Of a stretch of DNA of 22,807 nucleotides, positions 1 to 7,658 are shown piece by piece (position 1 is the first letter of the stretch; each line of letters opens with the position of its first letter). The stretch comes from an uncultured Clostridia bacterium. GTDB lineage: Bacteria > Bacillota > Clostridia > Christensenellales > Borkfalkiaceae. Where the stretch lies: assembly GCA_934249265.1 (NCBI GenBank), contig CAKQKQ010000024.1, positions 1 through 22,807 on the forward strand. The letters are read 5' to 3'. A program made the position numbers and the translations under genes. The notes beneath the pieces are model-generated. The model made no database searches. It had not been told where the DNA came from and worked only from the letters and a program-made list of their open reading frames with translations.

Positions 1-1164
1 GGTATATTCACCGCCCAATTTTTCGGCAAAGGAGACGTAGAGGGGCAGCGGCAAACGTTTAGATTTAAAATTATAATCAGCGTAATTATAGCGACTTTGT
101 TTATTATCGTCGCAATGACGTTCAACGAAAAATTAATCGGATTTTTCTTGTATGACGGCAGTGTAGAGGGCGATTTGCAAGCGACGCTTGACTATGCGTC
201 GAGATATCACAGAATCATCGCTTACAACATGGTTGCGTTTGCGATTACTCAAGCGTACAGCAGTAACTTGCGTGAATCTGGCGAAACGATAGTGCCGATG
301 TTGTCGGGATTTATCGCGATTACGGTAAATTTGATAGGCAACACGCTTTTAATTTTCGGTAAGTTGGGTTGTCCTAAACTCGGCGTAGAGGGCGCGGCGA
401 TCGCCTCTATTATTTCAAGAGTTGTCGAATGTACTTTCCTTGCGGTGTATACTTACGTAAAACGCGAAAGGTTCACGTTTATTCAAGGCGCGTACAAACA
501 TTTATTTAAAATAGATAAAAAACTTTTAAAAGGCTTATTTGCAAAGAGTTTGCCGCTCATTTTCAACGAAACTTTATGGTCGCTCGGCATGACCTATATC
601 GCGCATTGCTACAGCATGAGAGGACTTGACGTCGTTGCTGGTTACAGCATTGCAAGCACGGTTATAAACGTGTTTAACATTGCATATATGGCTCTCGGAA
701 ATGCGGTCGGAATAATCGTCGGCAACTACCTCGGTGCGGGCGAGATAGAAAAAGCGATCGAGACGGACAGAAAACTTATAGCCTTTTCGGTAACGGTTGG
801 TTTTGTCGTCGGCGCAATAATGCTTGCGCTGTCGGGACTTATCCCAAAAATATACAACACGAGCGACAAATCAAAGGAAATTGCTACGACTTTTATTGCT
901 ATTTCGGGTCTTGCGATGCCACTTCAAGCCTATCTTCACTCGACTTATTTCACTATGCGTTCGGGCGGAAAAATACTTATTACTTTCCTTTTCGACTGCG
1001 GTTGCGTGTGGTGCATAAACGTGCCTACGGCTTTAATGCTCGTTAAATTGACTACGCTTCCCGTGGGTTGGATTTATTTCATTTGTACTTTTATCGAGAT
1101 TATAAAGGCGATAGTCGGCACTGTGTTGTTGCGTAAAAAAATATGGGTGAATAAAATAGTATAG
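1..1164 (+). CDS. MATE family multidrug/cation antiporter, 5' end cut by window
   Basis: A membrane antiporter that exports drugs or organic cations using a Na+ or H+ gradient. The reading frame is open from base 1 (it begins GIFTAQFFGKGD, a typical MATE segment after TM2), so the first methionine in the window is internal and roughly 50-70 N-terminal residues lie outside. The visible 387 residues hold many hydrophobic helices and the characteristic NLIGNTLLIFG and GVEGAAIASIISR segments of the MATE fold, followed by the second bundle (SLPLIFNETLWSLGM, GNAVGIIVGNYLGAGEIEKA). It ends in a short basic tail. No partner gene is seen next to it; a dispersed palindrome lies 85 bp past the stop. The substrate cannot be inferred. 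The family assignment is secure. Confidence 0.93.
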   Translation, partial: GIFTAQFFGKGDVEGQRQTFRFKIIISVIIATLFIIVAMTFNEKLIGFFLYDGSVEGDLQATLDYASRYHRIIAYNMVAFAITQAYSSNLRESGETIVPMLSGFIAITVNLIGNTLLIFGKLGCPKLGVEGAAIASIISRVVECTFLAVYTYVKRERFTFIQGAYKHLFKIDKKLLKGLFAKSLPLIFNETLWSLGMTYIAHCYSMRGLDVVAGYSIASTVINVFNIAYMALGNAVGIIVGNYLGAGEIEKAIETDRKLIAFSVTVGFVVGAIMLALSGLIPKIYNTSDKSKEIATTFIAISGLAMPLQAYLHSTYFTMRSGGKILITFLFDCGCVWCINVPTALMLVKLTTLPVGWIYFICTFIEIIKAIVGTVLLRKKIWVNKIV

Positions 1165-1248
1165 TGGCGCATTGCAAAATATTGCAACGATATGTTTTAA
1201 AATATTGTAGCGACGAACTTTGCCTTTTAAAATTCATTTATTGTCACG

Positions 1249-1272
1249 TTTACATAATACGTATTTAGTAAA
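1249..1272 (+). repeat. Dispersed TACGTA palindrome, copy 1
   Basis: A 24-bp core palindrome with arms TTTAC and GTAAA around AATACGTATT. Outer partly complementary arms (TTGTCACG on the left, AACGGCA on the right) extend it to about 40 bp. It sits 85 bp after the MATE stop and 50 bp before the FTR-like gene. It is one of six copies in the window, and its A-rich right flank points in the direction of the upstream gene. Confidence 0.85.
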
Positions 1273-1321
1273 AACGGCAGTTTTACACATAATAAAGAGT
1301 GAAACTGCAAGGAGAATATAT

Positions 1322-1519
1322 ATGAAAGTAAGGTTAAACGAAGATAAAGAAGTTGTAAAACGCATACAAGAAGGACTCAAAAAGAAAGACGGATATTGCC
1401 CGTGCAAGGTGGGCAGACTTCCCGAAAATAAGTGCATGTGCGAAGAGTTTAAGGCGCAAATCGCAGATGAAAATTTTGAAGGATATTGCCATTGCGGCTT
1501 GTATTATAAAGAAAAATAG
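1322..1519 (+). CDS. Ferredoxin-thioredoxin reductase catalytic-chain-like small Fe-S protein
   Basis: A 65-residue protein with three Cys-X-Cys pairs: CPC at 26-28, CMC at 38-40 and CHC at 56-58. This is the pattern of the ferredoxin:thioredoxin reductase catalytic subunit, where four cysteines hold a 4Fe-4S cluster and two form the redox disulfide. By analogy C28 and C58 would be the redox pair and C26, C38, C40 and C56 the cluster ligands. The spacing between the first two pairs is shorter than in plant and cyanobacterial enzymes, and the whole protein is much shorter, as in the reduced clostridial versions. The start chosen is the ATG at 1322, 6 bases after AAGGAG; the upstream in-frame extension runs through the palindrome and lacks a ribosome site. 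The redox partner is unknown and no thioredoxin gene is near. Confidence 0.8.
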   Translation: MKVRLNEDKEVVKRIQEGLKKKDGYCPCKVGRLPENKCMCEEFKAQIADENFEGYCHCGLYYKEK

Positions 1520-1766
1520 TGTATAATTAAAACTGTAAGAAGGAAATTTTGAAACAAGTTTAAAATTTCGCACTAACGTGCTTGCAAGGTTGAAACTTTG
1601 TATTTCTTAATTTTAAAAATGCGAAACTATAAATCATTGCAAGCGAGTTTTTAATTTCTTATATTAAAACAAAACCTACAAGTAAATCGCTTTGCGGTGT
1701 GCTTGCCGATTTAATAAATAGTCGATTTGATAAAAAATTTTGTAAATTATTTATGGTGAGGTTGTT
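1520..1766. other. AT-rich intergenic gap
   Basis: No gene is seen. The only notable structure is a distant inverted pair, TTTCGCA at 1566-1572 and TGCGAAA at 1620-1626, too far apart and too weakly flanked to call a terminator. The ribosome site of the next gene (GTGAGGT) lies near 1755-1760. Confidence 0.4.
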
Positions 1767-2366
1767 ATGGAAAACAATAAAAAGTTTGTAATCACAATTA
1801 GCAGAGAGTTCGGTTCGGGCGGGGGCGAAGTTGCTCATAAACTCGCCGAAAAATTAGGCGTGCCGTGTTATGACAAAACGGTAAACCAACTTACAAGCGT
1901 AATAAGCGGATTTAGCGAAAACGCCGTAAAGATATCCGAAGACAAGGTGTCTACGCCGTTTGATTATACTGCGTTTACCCACAGCAACACTTTACCCGTG
2001 CGCGACAGAATTTATATCGCTCAACAAAAAGTAATCAAGCAACTTGCGGACGAATCGTCTTGCGTAATCGTCGGTCGTTGTGCAGCGAGCATTTTGAAAA
2101 ACCACGAAAACTGCGTAAACGTGTTTATTTGCGCTCCGCTCGAGCAAAGAATAAAGCGTATTTCCGCTCAACACAACGTCAGTGCGGAAGAAGCCGAAAA
2201 AATGATAAAGCAAAAGGATAAAGCGAGAAAAAATTATTACAAAAAATACGGCGAAATGGAATGGGGTAAAGCGCAAAATTATCTCATCACTTTAAACACC
2301 GTAATCGGTATCGACCACTCGGTAAGCATTATAGAAACCGTTTTGAAAGAGTTTTTAAATAAATAA
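1767..2366 (+). CDS. Cytidylate kinase-like family protein
   Basis: A 199-residue soluble protein of the cytidylate-kinase-like family (a P-loop nucleotide-kinase fold). The N-terminus has the glycine-rich loop ISREFGSGGGEVAHKLAEKLG at about 11-31, which replaces the classic GxxGxGKS loop and is typical of this family. CYDK follows at about 34-37. The core strand is CVIVGRCAASIL near 99-110, and a lid-like basic helix KDKARKNYYKKYG lies near 150-162. The true substrate of these clostridial paralogs is not established, so no cmk symbol is given. Start ATG 1767 follows GTGAGGT at suitable spacing. It stands alone, with long gaps on both sides and a terminator about 320 bp downstream. Confidence 0.85.
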   Translation: MENNKKFVITISREFGSGGGEVAHKLAEKLGVPCYDKTVNQLTSVISGFSENAVKISEDKVSTPFDYTAFTHSNTLPVRDRIYIAQQKVIKQLADESSCVIVGRCAASILKNHENCVNVFICAPLEQRIKRISAQHNVSAEEAEKMIKQKDKARKNYYKKYGEMEWGKAQNYLITLNTVIGIDHSVSIIETVLKEFLNK

Positions 2367-2455
2367 TTCGGCTATCACTTTAACTGCTGGGTAAAAAATC
2401 GGTTTTAAAGTGCGGAATAAATTTTTATAAAACGAGATAATCGTTTTAAAGTATA

Positions 2456-2637
2456 GGCTTGCTGTTTTATGAATTAAAAGTTTACTTGTTTTATAAAGAG
2501 TGTTTGCTGCATTTTATTGAGCGAACTTTCCGTATTTTTATACAATAGGCTTGCTTTATTTTATAGAGTAAGGCTTGCTGTGTTTATAAAGTAAAATTTT
2601 ACTTGTTTTATAAAATGGGTTTGTCGTGTTTTTAAAC
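2456..2637. repeat. Degenerate tandem repeat, about 20-25 bp unit, about seven copies
   Basis: Successive units resemble GGCTTGCTGTTTTATAAAG or its variant TTTACTTGTTTTATAAA. Clear unit starts are at 2456, 2481, 2502, 2548, 2572, 2597 and 2617, with an odd insert at about 2527-2547. The surrounding stretch from 2367 to 2680 shows no coding frame with a ribosome site. The units are degenerate, so this is an old or selected array and not a fresh slippage product. Confidence 0.55.
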
Positions 2638-2687
2638 TACTAAAAATATCAATAAATCAATAGAAAAACAATTGCTGTTTTATGCGT

Positions 2688-2712
2688 CCCCAAAAGTATT
2701 TTACTTTTGGGG
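2688..2712. terminator. Intrinsic terminator hairpin upstream of spoIIGA
   Basis: A perfect 11-bp stem, CCCCAAAAGTA pairing with TACTTTTGGGG, with a TTT loop, followed by CGTTTTAGTTTT. It would close off transcription from the kinase-like gene or the repeat region before the sporulation block begins. Confidence 0.8.
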
Positions 2713-2756
2713 CGTTTTAGTTTTATGGCGGTTGTTTTTTTGTTTTTCGTTTCGTA

Positions 2757-2811
2757 TTTTACATAATTCGGTCGGTTTTGACATAACAATATATAAATCG
2801 CATTGTTAAGT
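2757..2811 (+). promoter_or_regulatory. Probable spoIIG promoter with two Spo0A-box-like sites
   Basis: TTTGACATA at 2777-2785 matches the reverse Spo0A box TTYGACAAA at 8 of 9 positions and overlaps a perfect TTGACA at 2778-2783. A second, weaker match, TTTTACATA, lies at 2757-2765, exactly 20 bp (about two helical turns) upstream. In Bacillus subtilis the spoIIG promoter is a sigma-A promoter with an unusually long 22-bp spacer and Spo0A boxes around the -35. Here no good -10 is found at 17 bp; TTAAGT lies at 22 bp. The site is inferred from motif and context. Confidence 0.45.
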
Positions 2812-2833
2812 GTGGTAGTATTTGTTTACGGTT

Positions 2834-3655
2834 ATGGAAGTGTACATAGAATATGCGATAATAGACAATTTTGTAATGGACTTTTTGCTGATAAAAGCAA
2901 CGTTAAAAGTTACGCGAAATGGCGTGGTGCTGTGGAGAGTTTTGCTTGCGTCGCTTTTCGGTACGGCGGTTGCGGTTTTACTACCGCTGGCAAACTTTCA
3001 CAAAGCATTAGCATTTATTATAAAACTGCTCACAGGAATACAATTAGTTTTCATTGCGGGTAAATACGAAAACGCTTATAAAAGCATAATGGCGGTAAAC
3101 GTATTCGTGCTGTTCACTTTTTTGACGGGCGGACTTATGATCGCGCTTTTCAACTTTGCCGGAATAGATTATCTCGACTCGGGCGTGTGGTCGTACAATA
3201 CTGTTATGCCGATGGGCGTAAACTTTTTAATCGGGTATTTCGCAACGAAATTAATCGTCGCGGTAGTTGATAAAATTTATAAAAAACGAGACTTGTTTCC
3301 GTTTATAAAAACTTGCGAAATTACATATAAAGACAACACCGTTAAAATAAAAGGCTATGTCGACAGCGGCAACAGATTATACGACAATTTGACACTTTTA
3401 CCGATAACGGTTGTCTCAAAAGAGACATTTTTGAGTCTAACTTTGGGCGATATATCTAAAGAAAACAAAATGAGATACGTGCGTTTTTCAACAGTTTCGG
3501 GCGAAGATAAAATGAAAGTTTTTGTAGCGGACAAGTTGAGTATAAACGACGGCGGAGTGAAAATCGAAGTTAAAAACCCCGTCATCGCCATATCTAATAC
3601 AAAGTTTAAAGACGACGGAGAGTATTCGGCTTTGTTGCATCCGTCGTATTTTTAA
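2834..3655 (+). CDS. spoIIGA: Sigma-E processing peptidase SpoIIGA
   Basis: The mother-cell membrane protease that cleaves the pro-sequence of sigma-E. The N-terminal half (about residues 1-150) is hydrophobic with about five membrane segments and begins MEVYIEYAIIDN, like other SpoIIGA. The C-terminal half is a retroviral-type aspartic protease domain, with the catalytic motif VDSGN (Asp at about 177 counting from ATG 2834). It ends DDGEYSALLHPSYF, matching the conserved family tail. An upstream in-frame TTG at 2822 would add four residues. ATG 2834 aligns better with relatives, but neither start has a strong ribosome site, which may keep expression low. It is followed at 8 bp by its substrate gene sigE. 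The length (273 aa) is slightly below the Bacillus protein. Confidence 0.93.
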   Translation: MEVYIEYAIIDNFVMDFLLIKATLKVTRNGVVLWRVLLASLFGTAVAVLLPLANFHKALAFIIKLLTGIQLVFIAGKYENAYKSIMAVNVFVLFTFLTGGLMIALFNFAGIDYLDSGVWSYNTVMPMGVNFLIGYFATKLIVAVVDKIYKKRDLFPFIKTCEITYKDNTVKIKGYVDSGNRLYDNLTLLPITVVSKETFLSLTLGDISKENKMRYVRFSTVSGEDKMKVFVADKLSINDGGVKIEVKNPVIAISNTKFKDDGEYSALLHPSYF

Positions 3656-3663
3656 GGAGAAAT

Positions 3664-4407
3664 ATGAAAAAGTTTTTCGTCAAAATCAAGGAAAGTATTG
3701 CGCAAGCGTTTAATAAAATCAAAAATGCAATAAAAAATTTGTTCGCCCCTAAAGGGCATTTATATTACGTGGGCAACGGCGAAAGTTTGCCCATGCCATA
3801 TACAGAAGAAGAGGAAAACGAAAGGATAATAAAACTTTCCGAGGGCGACGAAAAAATTAAAAACGAACTAATCGAGCATAATTTGCGGCTTGTAATTTAC
3901 ATAGCGAGACGGTTTGACAACACGGGCGTAGACCTCGACGACCTTGTTTCGGTGGGGACGATAGGGCTTATTAAAGCGGTCAACACTTTTAATTGCGATA
4001 AAAAAATCAAGTTGGCGACTTATGCTTCGAGGTGTATAGAAAACGAAATTTTGATGCATTTAAGGAGGATAAGTAAAATTAAAAGCGAAGTATCTATCGA
4101 CGAACCTTTAAACGTCGATTATGAAGGGAACGAATTACTGCTTTCGGATATTTTAGGCACGGACGAAGACGTGGTGTATAAAGATATCGAAAGCGAAGTC
4201 GAGAAAAACTTGTTGAAAATGGCTCTTGAAAAACTTTCCCCGAGGGAGCGAAAAATAATGGGTATGCGGTTCGGGCTCGACAACGAAGAGGAGATGACTC
4301 AAAAAGAAGTTGCCGACAGTCTCGGAATATCGCAGTCGTACATATCGAGACTTGAAAAAAAGATATTCAAAAGGCTCAGGAGAGAATTTGCCAAATTCGA
4401 CGCATAA
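3664..4407 (+). CDS. sigE: RNA polymerase sporulation sigma factor sigma-E (pro-form)
   Basis: The early mother-cell sigma factor, made inactive and activated by SpoIIGA. It has 247 residues. The first ~30 form a basic amphipathic pro-sequence (MKKFFVKIKESIAQAF...), and mature homology begins near YYVGNGESLP. Region 2 includes NLRLVIYIARRF, DLVSVGTIGLIKA and ATYASRCIENEILMHLRR. Region 4 includes the helix-turn-helix VADSLGISQSYISRLEKK near the C-terminus. The ribosome site AGGAG at 3655-3659 overlaps the end of the spoIIGA stop, so the two genes are translated together. No terminator hairpin follows; sigG lies 308 bp further in the same direction. Confidence 0.97.
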   Translation: MKKFFVKIKESIAQAFNKIKNAIKNLFAPKGHLYYVGNGESLPMPYTEEEENERIIKLSEGDEKIKNELIEHNLRLVIYIARRFDNTGVDLDDLVSVGTIGLIKAVNTFNCDKKIKLATYASRCIENEILMHLRRISKIKSEVSIDEPLNVDYEGNELLLSDILGTDEDVVYKDIESEVEKNLLKMALEKLSPRERKIMGMRFGLDNEEEMTQKEVADSLGISQSYISRLEKKIFKRLRREFAKFDA

Positions 4408-4715
4408 AAACAATTTTAATTGAGCAAAATATTTATTTAAGGACGGGTTTTGTTTCGGCGATTAAATTTAAGCGGCATTTAGTGAATTTGCCTTGGTTTG
4501 TCGCTTTTACATAATACGTATTGCGTAAAAACGGCAAGTTTAAGGTGTAAAAAGGTTAATTTTAAAGCGTAAACCGCATTAATTTTAATTGATTTAATAC
4601 TTTAAACTTAATATTAAAAGAACGGAAACGCCCTAATGCAAATTAAATATTTAATCAACATAACTTAAATTTCGGTAAATAAAAATTGATTTTGCGTACA
4701 TAAAGGAGGTCTTTT
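4408..4715. other. AT-rich gap between sigE and sigG
   Basis: It holds dispersed palindrome copy 2 and the sigG ribosome site (AAAGGAGGT at about 4702-4711). In other spore formers sigG is read both from spoIIG read-through and from its own sigma-F/sigma-G promoter. I could not identify a convincing sigma-F-type promoter here. No gene and no terminator hairpin is seen. Confidence 0.5.
4506..4529 (+). repeat. Dispersed TACGTA palindrome, copy 2
   Basis: Core TTTAC, AT, AATACGTATT, GC, GTAAA with outer arms TTGTCGC and AACGGCAA. It is 99 bp after the sigE stop, in the same orientation as sigE. The core is identical to copy 6 at all 24 positions. Confidence 0.85.
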
Positions 4716-5492
4716 ATGGCGCAAAATAAAGTAATAATATGCGGTATCGATACGTCGAAACTGCCAAAACTTACCGACACGCAAAGCGAAGAGTTGCTTA
4801 AAAAAATCAAAGAGGGCGACACGAGGGCGAGAGAAGATTTCATCATAGGAAATATGCGGCTCGTGTTGTCTATCGTTAGGCGGTTTTCGTCTTGCAAAAA
4901 AGTCAGCGCAGACGATTTGTTTCAAGCGGGTTGTATAGGACTTATCAAGGCGATAGAAAATTTCAACATTAATTTAGGCGTTAAGTTTTCTACGTACGGC
5001 GTGCCTATGATCGTCGGCGAATTAAGGCGATATATTCGCACGGCAAACAGTTTACGTGTGTCGAGAAGTATAAGGGATACAGCCTATCAAGTCCTTAAAA
5101 CAAGGGCAGAAATCGAGGCGGATAAGGATACCTACACCATAAAGGAAATAGCCGAACGAATGAATATTGCCGAAAGAGAGGTGGTATACGCCCTCGACGC
5201 AATTTCCGACCCCGTGTCTTTATACGACCCCGTGTATAACAAAGAGGGCGACACTTTAATGCTTTTGGACCAAATCGGTGACGAAAGGAATACCGACGAA
5301 TTGTGGACTGAAAACGTCGCGTTGGAGTGCGCGATAAACACTCTTGAGGACAGAGAGAAAAAGATTTTGTATATGCGCTATTACGAGGGTAAAACGCAAA
5401 CGGAAGTATCTAACGAAATAAGGCTTTCTCAAGCGCAAGTGAGCAGACTTGAAAAATCGGCTTTAAAGACGATAAAAAGCATTATGCAATAA
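4716..5492 (+). CDS. sigG: RNA polymerase sporulation sigma factor sigma-G
   Basis: The late forespore sigma factor. It has 258 residues and starts MAQNKVIICGIDTSKLPKL, the near-invariant sigma-G N-terminus that is also the site of anti-sigma (SpoIIAB / CsfB) interaction in Bacillus. Region 2 includes NMRLVLSIVRRF, DLFQAGCIGLIKAIENF and FSTYGVPMIVGELRRYIR. Region 3 has the sigma-G/F hallmark VSLYDPVYN. Region 4 ends with LSQAQVSRLEKSALKTIK. ATG 4716 is preceded by a perfect AAAGGAGG. The order spoIIGA-sigE-sigG is the classic conserved block. Transcription probably ends at the bidirectional hairpin at 5579-5602 shared with the convergent aspA. Confidence 0.97.
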   Translation: MAQNKVIICGIDTSKLPKLTDTQSEELLKKIKEGDTRAREDFIIGNMRLVLSIVRRFSSCKKVSADDLFQAGCIGLIKAIENFNINLGVKFSTYGVPMIVGELRRYIRTANSLRVSRSIRDTAYQVLKTRAEIEADKDTYTIKEIAERMNIAEREVVYALDAISDPVSLYDPVYNKEGDTLMLLDQIGDERNTDELWTENVALECAINTLEDREKKILYMRYYEGKTQTEVSNEIRLSQAQVSRLEKSALKTIKSIMQ

Positions 5493-5578
5493 AAATCGTG
5501 TTTGTATTAAGATAAATAACCCCACTCAAAAAAAGCAAAAGTTAAATAAACAAAACTATAAAATTTCAAACAAACTAA

Positions 5579-5602
5579 AAGCCGTCACAAACGTGACGGC
5601 TT
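5579..5602. terminator. Bidirectional terminator between sigG and aspA
   Basis: A perfect stem GCCGTCAC / GTGACGGC with loop AAAC, extended by AA/TT pairs. It is followed by TTAAAATTTTG on the plus strand and preceded by an A-rich run that is T-rich on the minus strand. It fits convergent transcription from sigG and aspA. Confidence 0.85.
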
Positions 5603-5637
5603 AAAATTTTGTCATTTCAATTTTGAATTTTGTCGTT

Positions 5638-5661
5638 TTTATTAAATACGTATTATGTAAA
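5638..5661 (-). repeat. Dispersed TACGTA palindrome, copy 3 (reversed, following aspA)
   Basis: Read on the minus strand this is TTTAC, AT, AATACGTATT, TA, ATAAA followed by AACGACAAAA. That places its A-rich right flank downstream of aspA in the sense direction. It begins 10 bp after the aspA stop and is followed, in aspA sense, by the terminator hairpin. It is the only reversed copy, and it belongs to a minus-strand gene. Confidence 0.82.
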
Positions 5662-5670
5662 AACGGTAAT

Positions 5671-7071
5671 TTATTGTTTTTTAGGTGCTTCTGTCATTGC
5701 GTACGGGTCCAATATAGAGTCTATCATTTTTTCGTCCATTAATCCGTAAGAAAGCACAAGGTCTTTAATTTTTACGTTTTTAGCGAGAGCCTCTTTTGCG
5801 AGTTCCGCCGATTTTTTATATCCGATATACGGGCAAAGAGCAGTGACAATGCCGACGCTCGAATACACGAGGTCTTCGCAGTGTTGTTTGTTTGCCGCAA
5901 TGCCTTTAATGCAGTTTTCGGTAAGGGTATTTACAGCGTTTGACAAGCAAGTAATCGACTCGAAAAGTTTGTAGAATATTACGGGCTCGAAAGCGTTGAG
6001 TTCGAGTTGACCCGCCTCTGCGGCGAGGGTGATAGTCGTGTCGTTTCCTATTACCGCATATGCAACTTGCGATACGACTTCGGGAATTACGGGGTTGATT
6101 TTACCCGGCATAATCGACGAGCCGTTTTGTTTTGCGGGGAGCACGATTTCTTCAAATCCCGTCTTAGGTCCGCTTGCCATAAGGCGCAAGTCGTTGCACA
6201 TTTTTGACAAGTTTACAGCACACGTTTTAAGTGAAGATGACATATTTACAAAACAGTCGAGGTTTTGAGTGGAGTCGATAAGGTTGTCGGCTCTCACGAT
6301 ACCGTAGCCCGTCACTGCCGAAAGTTCGCCGGTGATGTTCTCGAAAAATTCAACGCCGGTGTTGACTGCCGTGCCGATCGCCGTGCCGCCGAGGTTGACG
6401 GTGTGCATTTCGTTTAAGGTGTGAGAAATTCTGTTTAAATCTCTTTTAAGACACGATGCGTAAGAAGCAAATTCTTGACCGAGCCTAATGGGTACTGCGT
6501 CCTCGAGTTGAGTTCTGCCCATTTTGATTATTTTATCGAATTCGACCGCCTTTTCTTCAAGCGCGGAAATGAGTTTTTTAAGGTTTGCAAGCAAATCTTG
6601 CGACAACTCGATGACGGTAAGTTTGCCCGCGGTTGGTATTACGTCGTTAGTGGACTGAGCGCGATTTACGTGGTCGTTGGGGTGGCATAAATCGTATACG
6701 CCTTTTTTACCGCCGAGAAGTTCGTTGGCGCGGTTTGCGATTACCTCGTTGACGTTCATGTTCATGGTCGTGCCTGCGCCGCCTTGAATTGCGTCGGTGA
6801 TAAATTCGCCCTTAAATTTGCCTTTGATTATCTCGTTACAAGCCTTTACGATAGCGTCTGCAACGGCGGGGTCTATATAATTGTACTTTCCGTTAATAAT
6901 GGCGCATGATTTTTTAATTCTTACAACGTTTTTAATAAACGAAAAATTTACTTTGTTGCCGCTTATTTGAAAATTGTTGTGACCTCTTAACGTTTGTACT
7001 CCGTAGTAGGCTTCGGCGGGCACTTCCAAAGTACCTATCGAGTCTGCCTCCTTTCTTGTTTCGCTAATCAT
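5671..7071 (-). CDS. aspA: Aspartate ammonia-lyase
   Basis: Converts L-aspartate to fumarate and ammonia (reversible) in the cytoplasm, feeding anaerobic fumarate reduction or nitrogen release. It is 466 residues from ATG 7071, which follows GGAG on the minus strand; a longer frame to 7131 has no ribosome site and adds a hydrophobic stretch foreign to the family. It shows the superfamily signature GSSIMPGKINP at 317-327 (catalytic-loop serine near 318), STNDVIPT, and GRTQLEDAVPIRLGQEF. These, together with AAEAGQLELNAFEPVI, match aspartases better than class II fumarases. It is convergent with sigG and divergent from the Lrp-type gene across a long gap. A candidate promoter lies just upstream. 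Confidence 0.95.
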   Translation of the reverse strand: MISETRKEADSIGTLEVPAEAYYGVQTLRGHNNFQISGNKVNFSFIKNVVRIKKSCAIINGKYNYIDPAVADAIVKACNEIIKGKFKGEFITDAIQGGAGTTMNMNVNEVIANRANELLGGKKGVYDLCHPNDHVNRAQSTNDVIPTAGKLTVIELSQDLLANLKKLISALEEKAVEFDKIIKMGRTQLEDAVPIRLGQEFASYASCLKRDLNRISHTLNEMHTVNLGGTAIGTAVNTGVEFFENITGELSAVTGYGIVRADNLIDSTQNLDCFVNMSSSLKTCAVNLSKMCNDLRLMASGPKTGFEEIVLPAKQNGSSIMPGKINPVIPEVVSQVAYAVIGNDTTITLAAEAGQLELNAFEPVIFYKLFESITCLSNAVNTLTENCIKGIAANKQHCEDLVYSSVGIVTALCPYIGYKKSAELAKEALAKNVKIKDLVLSYGLMDEKMIDSILDPYAMTEAPKKQ

Positions 7072-7099
7072 TAATCTTCTCCAAAATTTTATTACGAAA

Positions 7100-7128
7100 A
7101 TTATAATAAAATAATTTGGAAAAGTAAA
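7100..7128 (-). promoter_or_regulatory. Probable aspA promoter
   Basis: On the minus strand, TTTACT (7128-7123) and a perfect TATAAT (7105-7100) are separated by 17 bp. This would start RNA near 7093, leaving a leader of about 20 nt that contains the GGAG ribosome site. The -35 matches the consensus at 3-4 positions only. Confidence 0.5.
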
Positions 7129-7658
7129 CAAAATGCGCTATATATAATAGAAAAATAAATATTTGCTCAAACTTTTATAAAAAACGAAATAAAATCTATT
7201 GATTATTTTATAAAAATAATATACAATAATATGTGAAGGCGTAAACTTGCTTTGCAAGGATTTACGATTTCGCATATTACAATGCTCGTCGCGAGAAAAT
7301 TTTTAATTTAATTGCGGTTTGCGTTTGACAAACTTGAAAGTTGACTTGATTAAATTTCGACGACGCTTAAATTTAAGTACGTGAAGTCGCGATAAAAACG
7401 ACTTTGGTTTAATTAAAAGAAGAGTTGGCTTTGCGGCTGCTGTCGCATTTTTAATATGTTGCGGCAAATTAAGCCTAAACGCTTGTTTTACTTGAATTGA
7501 AATCGCTAAAACGCCCATTAAATTTGACGAGTTTTGTTCGGCTGTGCGGGTTTGGCGTAAAATCTCGTGCTGTTTAGTATAAAATTTTGCTAAAATAAAA
7601 TACGGCTTTGAGTCGCAAACGCGTTGCCGTCAAAATGCGCTCGCAAATAGGAGGTATA
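7129..7658. other. Long non-coding gap between aspA and lrp-type gene
   Basis: About 530 bp without a supported gene. It contains the symmetrical hairpin at 7231-7275 and a low-complexity A/T stretch. A minus-strand frame at 7303-7518 has no ribosome site and a K/R-rich composition typical of chance frames. The final bases carry the AGGAGGT ribosome site of the regulator. Confidence 0.5.
7231..7275. other. Isolated 45-nt imperfect hairpin
   Basis: Three stacked stems: ATGTGAA with TTCGCAT (one wobble), CGTAAA with TTTACG, and CTTGC with GCAAG closing a TTT loop. They are separated by a 2x2 internal loop and a 2-base bulge. No T-run follows on the plus strand. On the minus strand an A/T-rich but mixed run follows. 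It could be a decayed minus-strand terminator, a small structured RNA, or a protein-binding palindrome. Confidence 0.45.

Noticed and set aside
4631..4690. A sigma-F-type promoter before sigG (GGTAAATAA at 4674)
   Set aside because: No matching -35 element at the expected spacing, and the -10 match breaks at a key position.
7303..7518. A 71-residue minus-strand frame in the aspA-lrp gap
   Set aside because: No ribosome site, K/R/L-rich composition of chance frames in AT-rich DNA, and no recognisable motif.
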